64,000 nt of DNA from Kibdelosporangium sp040675465 (GTDB lineage: Bacteria; Actinomycetota; Actinomycetes; Mycobacteriales; Pseudonocardiaceae). Location: NCBI RefSeq assembly GCF_040675465.1, contig NZ_JBFAPA010000001.1, forward strand, positions 1,054,001 through 1,118,000, written 5' to 3'. Under the pieces are notes generated by a model. It was given only the letters and a program-made list of their open reading frames with translations. It was not told the origin of the DNA and searched no databases. Positions 58,649-64,000 of this stretch are shown here, piece by piece. Position 1 is the first letter of the stretch, and every line of letters starts with the position of its first letter. Position numbers and translations under genes: made by a program.

Positions 58649-58698
58649 CCGGCTGTAGACGATCACCGGATCAGCGCGTCGAGGTCGGCGGTCAGGGC

Positions 58699-59412
58699 TC
58701 AGTCGGTGCCGGACACCTTGATGATCACTTCGATCACCTTGCGGCGGCGCAGTCCCGCGCCGGCCAGCAGCCCGATGGCGACACCCGCCGCGATGGGCGC
58801 GACCCGCTTCAGGATCGGCTTGATCACCAGCGCCAGGCCGTCCAGCTCGGCGGCCGCCGCGGGGACCCCAGCCGTGCCCGCGACCCCAGCCGCAGAGCTG
58901 CTTCCAGCGCCCACCGCTTGGCCAACCGTGCCCCCAACTGCGGCGGGCTCGACGTCAGCCGCGGCACCGTTGGTGGTCAGGAGCTGCTCGATGTTGCCGG
59001 CGAACTGGCCGATAAGGCGCTGGCTCACTTCACCGATCACGCCCCGCCCGAACTGCGCGACCTTGCCGCGGATCATCAGGTCCGTCTCGATCGCGACCTT
59101 CGACCCCGTGCCGTCGGGCAGCACCCGCGCGGTGACGTGTGCGTCGGCGTTGCCTTGGCCGTGTTGTTCCTTGCCGGAGGCCTTCAGCACTGCGGTCCGG
59201 GCCGAGGAGTCCACCGACAGGAACCGGACCGTGCCGGTGTACGCGACGCCGAGGGGGCCGATCTTGACTTTGACCTCGCCCTCGTACGAGTCGCCGTCGC
59301 GGCCGGTCAGCCGGCTGCCGGGCATGCACGAGGCGACGCGTTCCACGTCGAGCAGGGTGGCGAAGACCTCGGCGGGGTCCCGCTCGATGTGCACCTCGTT
59401 GGTCAGCTTCAT
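58699..59412 (-). CDS. CoxG-like SRPBCC protein with C-terminal membrane anchor
   Basis: A 237-residue protein. Residues 1-150 are a CoxG domain: MKLTNEVHIERDPAEVFATL, CMPGSRLTGRDG and the late RLIGQFAGNIEQLL helix. CoxG proteins accompany molybdenum hydroxylases and anchor or mature them at the membrane. An Ala/Gly linker (155-190) and a hydrophobic segment (about 195-220) form the membrane anchor. The ATG at 59412 has AGGAG seven bases upstream. It is last in the minus-strand set after the SDR gene, and the molybdenum-hydroxylase FAD subunit is encoded at 63356. Confidence 0.88.
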   Translation of the reverse strand: MKLTNEVHIERDPAEVFATLLDVERVASCMPGSRLTGRDGDSYEGEVKVKIGPLGVAYTGTVRFLSVDSSARTAVLKASGKEQHGQGNADAHVTARVLPDGTGSKVAIETDLMIRGKVAQFGRGVIGEVSQRLIGQFAGNIEQLLTTNGAAADVEPAAVGGTVGQAVGAGSSSAAGVAGTAGVPAAAAELDGLALVIKPILKRVAPIAAGVAIGLLAGAGLRRRKVIEVIIKVSGTD

Positions 59413-59421
59413 CAACCGCTC

Positions 59422-60219
59422 CTAGAGATCCATCAACGCTTTGCGCTGCCCGCCGTCGACGGGGATGTGCGCGCCGTTGATGAAGCTAGCCCGTGGCGAG
59501 GCGAGGAACGCGACCAGCGCGGCGACCTCGTCGGGCTCGCAGATCCGGCCGAACGGGATGGAGCCGGTGGCCAGCTCGTGGGCGCGTTCCTGGGTGACCT
59601 TCTTGTCCCGCGCGAACGCTTTCTCCAGGGTGTCCCAGCGGTCGGTGTTCACCGGGCCGGGGTTGACGGTGTTGATCCGCACGCCGTAGCGGCCGTACTG
59701 CTCGGCGATGGACGAAGCGAAGTTGATGTCCGCGGCGTTGGCGACGCCCGCGGTGAGCTCCCAGTAGCTTGGTTTGAGGCCGTCGTTGCCCACGACCAGC
59801 ACGATCGACCCGGAACCACGCTCACGCATGTGTGGGATGACGGCCCGCACCGACCGCACGTACCCCATGAACTTCAGGTTGAGGCTGGACAGCCACTGCT
59901 CCTCGGTCAGTTCCTCGAGCAGGCCGCCCGGGGAGCTGCCGGCGCAGGTGACCAGCATGTCGATCTTGCCGAACCGTTCGAGCGTGGCGGCCACACACCG
60001 CTCGACGTCCTCGGACCTGCTCATGTCCCCGGCCATCGGGACCACGGTCCGGCCGCTGGCGGCGGCGATCTCCTTCGCGGTGACCTCGAGCGAGTCGGCG
60101 GTCCGCGCGGTGATCACCACGTCCGCGCCCTCCGCGGCCAGGTGTTCGGCGACCGCGCGGCCGATTCCCTTGCTGGCCCCGGTCACGAAGGCGACCTTGT
60201 CCGTCAGCTGCAGGTCCAT
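59422..60219 (-). CDS. Short-chain dehydrogenase/reductase
   Basis: A 265-residue classical SDR. The cofactor motif TGASKGIG is at residues 14-21, and NADP-type specificity is suggested by the following TARTAD; NNAG is replaced by CAGSSPGG near residue 94. The catalytic Tyr position is unusual: where YxxSK is expected, the sequence reads LKPSYWELTAGVANAA, so the Tyr is kept but not the Lys spacing, and activity may differ. The DGGQ motif closes the protein. A perfect GntR-type palindrome lies 27 bases upstream of its ATG, inside the end of the preceding gene. Confidence 0.88.
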   Translation of the reverse strand: MDLQLTDKVAFVTGASKGIGRAVAEHLAAEGADVVITARTADSLEVTAKEIAAASGRTVVPMAGDMSRSEDVERCVAATLERFGKIDMLVTCAGSSPGGLLEELTEEQWLSSLNLKFMGYVRSVRAVIPHMRERGSGSIVLVVGNDGLKPSYWELTAGVANAADINFASSIAEQYGRYGVRINTVNPGPVNTDRWDTLEKAFARDKKVTQERAHELATGSIPFGRICEPDEVAALVAFLASPRASFINGAHIPVDGGQRKALMDL

Positions 60220-60229
60220 GGACCACTCC

Positions 60230-62638
60230 TCACTTGGGACGTGATATTTGGTATACCAAATCGCGTCGAGCCTCCGCTAGAGCCACCCCGGCGGGCGCCG
60301 ACTCGATCATCGTGCCCACCATGCCCAGTACCGCCTCCTCATGTCGACCACCGATCACCTGGACCCCCACCGGAAGCCCGCCGGCCAGACCCGCCGGAAC
60401 GGACAAAGCGGGATGGCCGGTCGCCGAGGCCAACGCGGTGAACCGGAAGTACTTCGCCGCCAGATCCGGAGTCCCGATGGGCGCGGCCAGGATCGGAACG
60501 GTCGGCAGCACGATGACGTCCACCTCGTCGAGCAACGCGTCCACCTCCGCGCGCGCCTGTTCGATCGGCTCGCGACCGACATCTTTCCGCCCTTGCGCCA
60601 GTTGGTCTTGCACCTCGGCGCTGAAGTTCTCCCGTTGCTCCCACCAGATCTCGGCGGCCTCGGCGAGCATCACGTCGTAGGTCACCGCCCGCACATCCGG
60701 CAGCTTCACCTCGACGGCCTCGAACGGCAGCGCGTCGATGACCTCCCCCAGAACGCGCTTCACCTCGTCACCGCAGTGACTCAGCGAGACGCCGATTCGC
60801 CTGATCTCGTGAACCGGTTTGGTCGTGCCGCCGAGCATTTCGTGCAGCTCCAGGCACTCCTGCGAGGTGCGCGCGATCGGCCCGATGGTGTCCAGCGACG
60901 GCGCCAACGGGAGCACGCCGTCCATCGGGATGACGCCGAACGTCGGCCGCAGCCCCGCGACCCCGCACAACGCCGCTGGTACGCGGATCGACCCGCCGGT
61001 GTCCGTGCCCAGCGCGTACTTCGCCGCGCCCACCGCGACCGCGACCGCCGAGCCGCCGCTCGACCCGCCTGCGTGCAGGTTTTCACCCCACGGGTTGACG
61101 CAGCCGGGGGTTGTCAGCGACAGCGCCAACTCCGGCATTCTGGTGCGCCCCACCGTGTGGCAGCCGGGGAGTTCCCGGTGGATGTTCTCCTTCACCGCCA
61201 GCGGAATGCCTTCGCCGGGCGGGAAAACCTCGGTGAACGCGCCGAGTTCCCGAGCGCGTTGCATGGGTGTGCGGAGCTGCTGACGTGCGATCTTGCCCAT
61301 GTGGTTGCGGGGCAGGGAAGTCACCTCGACGATCTGCTTCGGGCACTTGTAGGGCGCCAGCCGGGTCCGGGCATGAGTGCTCAGATCGGCGGGTTCGCGC
61401 AGGACGACCCAAGCGGTGACCTGTTCGCCCCATTTCTCATCCGGCACTCCGGCCACCGCAGCTTCGACGACCGCGGGATGCTCCTCAAGGGCCAGCTCGA
61501 CTTCGCGCGGGTAGACGTTCAGGCCGCCGGTGATGATGAGTTCCTTGCTGCGCCCCTTGATCACCAGGTGATCCTCGCGGATCTCGCCCAGGTCGCCGGT
61601 TCTGAACCAGCCGTCCTCGGTGAACGGGTTCTCGTCGTTCCGCCAGTACCCGGTGAACACCTGCGGTCCGCGGACCTGGATCTCGCCGTCGTGGATCCGC
61701 ACATGCACGCCAGGCAACGGAATGCCGATCGTGTCACCGCGTGGCGCGTCCACCGGGTTCGACACGTTCAGCCCTGATTCCGTTGTGCCGTAACGGACAA
61801 CCGGCATCTTCGGCAGCCGTTCCGCCAACGCGGCACTCAACGGCGCCGATCCGCAGACACACAACCGCAGGTTCTCGAACGCCTCCGGGTGGTCCGCGAG
61901 CCGTTCGTAGATGGTTGGCACGGCAAAGAGAATCGTCGACTCCCGCATCGAGGCGGTCAGCCTGCCGACGTCGAACTTCGAGAACAACCTCGCCGTCGAC
62001 CCGGCCAGCAACGTGGCGTGCACTCCGCTTAGCCCATGCTGGTGAAACAGCGGCAACGAATGAGTGAGCACGTCGTCCGGCGACCACCGCCAAGCCGCCA
62101 TCGCGGACCCGATGGACGTCAGTAGCTGCCGGTGCGTGAGCGGAACTCCCTTGGGCCGCCCAGTGGTCCCTGACGTGTAGGCGAGAACCGCGACGTCATC
62201 GGCCTCGCCCACCAGGTCATCAAAGTCCGGCCCCACCGGCTCGCTCATGTCGCGGACCACCAGAGCCGCCTCGGAGTCACGCACCAGATGGTCCAGCTCT
62301 GCCTCGGTGTAGGCCGGATTCGCCAGGACGACGACCGACCCCACCCGCAAAACCCCCAGGTAGCACCGCACGAAATCCAGGGACGACTCACCGCACAGCA
62401 CTACCCGCTCCCCACGCCCAACTCGCTGCGCGAACCACCCCGCCGCCGCTCTAACCCCACCCTCCAGCTCCGCGAACCCAGCCCCGGCTCCGTCGACCGA
62501 GATCCCGCCCGGCCCGTCGGCCCGGTTCCGCAACAACCCCGAAACCGTCGCGTTCCCCAAGCCCCGCACGAACCCCGCGACATCCGCCACCCCGGGCAGG
62601 TGCCGCCGCCACGCCGCCTCACTCCACTCGACACTCAT
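60230..62638 (-). CDS. Fusion of AMP-forming acyl-CoA ligase and amidase
   Basis: An 802-residue two-enzyme fusion. Residues 1-455 are an acyl-CoA synthetase: P-loop AYTSGTTGRPKG (153-164), RYGTTES (282-288), GWFRTGDLGEI (343-353) and the catalytic Lys449 in NHMGKI. From about 475 an amidase-signature enzyme starts: Lys483 (LAVKEN), cis-Ser526 (AGGSSGGS) and nucleophile Ser550 (GTDTGGSIR). The Lys-to-Ser spacing of 43 is short; malonamidase E2 has 69 (Lys62, Ser131), so a helix-strand unit of about 28 residues seems missing. The ligase half recalls malonyl-CoA synthetases. A path amide to acid to acyl-CoA is inferred. The crotonase-fold gene lies 12 bases upstream. Confidence 0.88.
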   Translation of the reverse strand: MSVEWSEAAWRRHLPGVADVAGFVRGLGNATVSGLLRNRADGPGGISVDGAGAGFAELEGGVRAAAGWFAQRVGRGERVVLCGESSLDFVRCYLGVLRVGSVVVLANPAYTEAELDHLVRDSEAALVVRDMSEPVGPDFDDLVGEADDVAVLAYTSGTTGRPKGVPLTHRQLLTSIGSAMAAWRWSPDDVLTHSLPLFHQHGLSGVHATLLAGSTARLFSKFDVGRLTASMRESTILFAVPTIYERLADHPEAFENLRLCVCGSAPLSAALAERLPKMPVVRYGTTESGLNVSNPVDAPRGDTIGIPLPGVHVRIHDGEIQVRGPQVFTGYWRNDENPFTEDGWFRTGDLGEIREDHLVIKGRSKELIITGGLNVYPREVELALEEHPAVVEAAVAGVPDEKWGEQVTAWVVLREPADLSTHARTRLAPYKCPKQIVEVTSLPRNHMGKIARQQLRTPMQRARELGAFTEVFPPGEGIPLAVKENIHRELPGCHTVGRTRMPELALSLTTPGCVNPWGENLHAGGSSGGSAVAVAVGAAKYALGTDTGGSIRVPAALCGVAGLRPTFGVIPMDGVLPLAPSLDTIGPIARTSQECLELHEMLGGTTKPVHEIRRIGVSLSHCGDEVKRVLGEVIDALPFEAVEVKLPDVRAVTYDVMLAEAAEIWWEQRENFSAEVQDQLAQGRKDVGREPIEQARAEVDALLDEVDVIVLPTVPILAAPIGTPDLAAKYFRFTALASATGHPALSVPAGLAGGLPVGVQVIGGRHEEAVLGMVGTMIESAPAGVALAEARRDLVYQISRPK
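60246..60261. promoter_or_regulatory. 16-bp palindrome before the SDR gene
   Basis: ATTTGGTATACCAAAT, a perfect palindrome of the GntR/FadR operator style, embedded in the last codons of the ligase-amidase gene. The core TGGTATACCA recurs at 63326. Confidence 0.75.
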
Positions 62639-62650
62639 CCGGCCCCCTAG

Positions 62651-63316
62651 TCAGACTGCGCCGCTCCACGTCGACCGGTTGCCCATTCTCTCGTCGGCGA
62701 GGCGTTGCAGCAGGCCGTCCGCGGCCGAGATCGACTTGATCCGGGCGACCGCGTCCCGGTCCAAAGTGCCGATGTGGGTGACGAGCTGTTCCGCCGCGGC
62801 CCAGGGATCGTCGACCAACCCGGTGAATCCAAGGCGGTAGGCCTCCTCCGCGTCCAACCACCGCGACGAGATCAACAGGTCGAGCGCCGCGGACCGGCCG
62901 ATCAGCGAGGGCAGGATCCAAGCCCCGACCGCGAGCCCGTGACCAGGCCCGACCCATCGGAACCGGGCCCCAGGACCCGAAATCCGGAGGTCAGCAGCGG
63001 CCGCCAGCTGTGCGCCGCCGCCCACGGCCGCCCCGGTGATCACAGCGATGACCGGGCCTGGACGGGTGATCATCCGCTCGTAGCATTGGTACAGCAGGTC
63101 GGACAGGCGAGTGCGTTCGTCGTCCGGAACGGTGAGGTCGGCGCCCGCGCAGAACACCGCCGGGTCGGCGCTGCCCAGGATCAGCGGCAGTGTCGGGGTC
63201 GAGTCGAGGGCCGAGAGCAGGGCTTTGACGGTGTGCTCGGTGAGGGCGTTGCGCCGGCTGGGGCGGTTCAGCTTGAGTCGGAGGCAGTCGTCTGATCGCT
63301 CGAGGACGAGACCCAT
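62651..63316 (-). CDS. Crotonase-fold (enoyl-CoA hydratase/isomerase family) protein
   Basis: A 221-residue crotonase-superfamily protein, shorter than the usual 255-265. The oxyanion-hole motifs are AVFCAGADL (about 68-76) and AVGGGAQLAAAADLRI (about 102-117). The first catalytic Glu position (GGGxEL) is Gln here, and the second region reads WVGPGHGLAVG without the expected Glu, so ordinary hydratase activity is doubtful. The start ATG at 63316 lies just inside the operator region shared with the divergent FAD-subunit gene. It forms an operon with the ligase-amidase gene. Confidence 0.87.
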   Translation of the reverse strand: MGLVLERSDDCLRLKLNRPSRRNALTEHTVKALLSALDSTPTLPLILGSADPAVFCAGADLTVPDDERTRLSDLLYQCYERMITRPGPVIAVITGAAVGGGAQLAAAADLRISGPGARFRWVGPGHGLAVGAWILPSLIGRSAALDLLISSRWLDAEEAYRLGFTGLVDDPWAAAEQLVTHIGTLDRDAVARIKSISAADGLLQRLADERMGNRSTWSGAV

Positions 63317-63325
63317 GGTGAAATA

Positions 63326-63335
63326 TGGTATACCA
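63326..63335. promoter_or_regulatory. TGGTATACCA palindrome in divergent gap
   Basis: TGGTATACCA, within ATATGGTATACCAAG, lies between the crotonase gene (start 63316) and the FAD-subunit gene (start 63356). It has the same core as 60246-60261 and is a likely operator for both arms. Confidence 0.7.
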
Positions 63336-63355
63336 AGTTGGAGGGAAGGAGCCCC

Positions 63356-64000
63356 GTGAAGCCAGCGGCGTTCACCTACCACCGTGCCTACGACGTGAAC
63401 GACACGACGGCGTTGCTGGGCGAGCTGGGTCCGGACGCCAAGATCCTGGCCGGCGGGCAGAGCCTCGTGGCCATGATGAACTTCCGGCTGGCCCGCCCGA
63501 GCGCACTTGTTGACATCACGCGCGTCCCGGGCCTCGACTACCTCCGCCGCGACGACCAGGGCCTGCACATCGGCGCCCTCACCACTCATCGCACGGTCGA
63601 ACAGGCCAGGCTCGACGGGTTCGAGGTGCTGCCGAAGGCGGCCCGCTGGATCGGCCACTACCCCATCCGCTGCCGCGGCACGTTCGGCGGCAGCATCGCG
63701 CACGGCGACGCGACCTCCGAGTGGTGCATCCTGGCGGTCCTCCTCGACGCCGTGATCACCTTGCAAGGACCGGCTGGACAACGGCATATCCCGGCCAGGG
63801 ACTTCTTCCACGGCTTCTTCATGACCGCGGCCGAACCGGACGAGATGATCACCGAGATCCGGTTCCCCAAGCCCGCCCCGCACGCGGCGCTGACCGAGTT
63901 CTCCCAGCGCAAGGGTGACTTCGCGATCGTCGCCGCGGCCGCTCGCCTGGACCTGGCCGAGAACGAGATCCTGACGGCGCGGATCGTCCTCGGCGGGGTC
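63356..64000 (+). CDS. Molybdenum hydroxylase FAD-binding subunit (CoxM type), 3' end missing
   Basis: 215 codons are visible before the window ends. The FAD-binding segments of the CoxM/XdhB family are clear: ILAGGQSLVAMMNFRLARP (about 31-49) and CRGTFGGSIAHGDATSEW (about 105-122), where TIGGSIAHADPAAE is usual. The subunit passes electrons from the Mo/Fe-S subunits to FAD. The small iron-sulfur and large molybdopterin subunits probably follow outside the window. GTG 63356 has GGAAGGA upstream. With CoxG, amidase, CoA ligase and SDR neighbours, it suggests breakdown of an N-heterocycle or aromatic compound. Confidence 0.93.
   Translation, partial: MKPAAFTYHRAYDVNDTTALLGELGPDAKILAGGQSLVAMMNFRLARPSALVDITRVPGLDYLRRDDQGLHIGALTTHRTVEQARLDGFEVLPKAARWIGHYPIRCRGTFGGSIAHGDATSEWCILAVLLDAVITLQGPAGQRHIPARDFFHGFFMTAAEPDEMITEIRFPKPAPHAALTEFSQRKGDFAIVAAAARLDLAENEILTARIVLGGV

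Noticed and set aside
1..64000. CRISPR arrays, insertion sequences, prophage
   Set aside because: No regularly spaced repeats, transposases, integrases or phage structural genes were seen on either strand.

Overview
The window is high-GC DNA with many GTG and TTG starts, frequent leaderless promoters (TANNNT six or seven bases before the start codon), mycolic/fatty-acid-type gene families, F420/mycothiol-type enzymes and DUF3558/DUF6191/DUF1707 proteins. This points to a filamentous actinobacterium, most likely of the family Pseudonocardiaceae. It looks like ordinary chromosome: one tRNA gene and no insertion sequence, prophage, plasmid function or CRISPR array that I could see.

Region 1 (1-6.6 kb): the end of a two-component system (NarL-type regulator, partial, and its kinase), then a four-gene plus-strand unit encoding a dynamin-like GTPase, a GrpE-like nucleotide exchange factor, a second membrane dynamin and an acidic DxDxDG repeat protein. 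No Hsp70 gene lies beside the GrpE gene. Region 2 (6.6-13 kb): a long gene-poor stretch with a large inverted repeat, GTP-type PEP carboxykinase, a cluster of DnaA boxes in front of a tiny membrane-protein gene, a septum-formation-type lipoprotein and a two-subunit sodium/monocarboxylate-type symporter. Region 3 (13-17.3 kb): a DUF3558 lipoprotein, a ROK sugar kinase, a 47-residue basic protein, and a divergent AAA-ATPase/methyltransferase pair with mirrored operators over both -10 elements.

Region 4 (17.3-22.8 kb and 46.2-48.1 kb): a fatty-acid module equivalent to the M. tuberculosis htdX-fabG4-fadA2-fadE5 block: thiolase, HMW FabG, MaoC dehydratase, a TetR regulator, two SCP2 proteins and, 26 kb away, the acyl-CoA dehydrogenase. 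A shared palindrome, TACT-N4-RGTA, sits in all three promoter regions, suggesting one regulon run by the local TetR protein. Region 5 (22.7-28.3 kb): MocR regulator with divergent aldo/keto reductase, LLM oxidoreductase with AraC regulator, a DinB/maleylpyruvate-isomerase-type protein and a small secreted protein.

Region 6 (28.3-46 kb): branched-chain 2-oxoacid dehydrogenase bkdABC, an M20 peptidase, translationally coupled ADP-ribosylglycohydrolase and endonuclease V, an amino-acid ABC transporter, a large repetitive membrane protein, small SRPBCC/NYN/GNAT genes, an NHL-thioredoxin protein, a stand-alone GroES-like protein and a VanW protein. Region 7 (48.2-58.6 kb): an atypical response regulator, a decayed luciferase-family gene, a SnoaL-like protein, a solute symporter, an MFS exporter, a membrane GGDEF cyclase, a large DUF11 surface protein, dCTP deaminase and tRNA-Gly(CCC).

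Region 8 (58.7-64 kb, running off the end): a catabolic cluster with CoxG-like protein, SDR, an unusual CoA-ligase/amidase fusion, a crotonase-fold protein and the FAD subunit of a molybdenum hydroxylase. Palindromes with the core TGGTATACCA stand before both divergent arms and before the SDR gene, suggesting a GntR-type regulator. The most unusual items are this fusion cluster, the dynamin/GrpE operon, the DnaA-box cluster and the two predicted small regulons.
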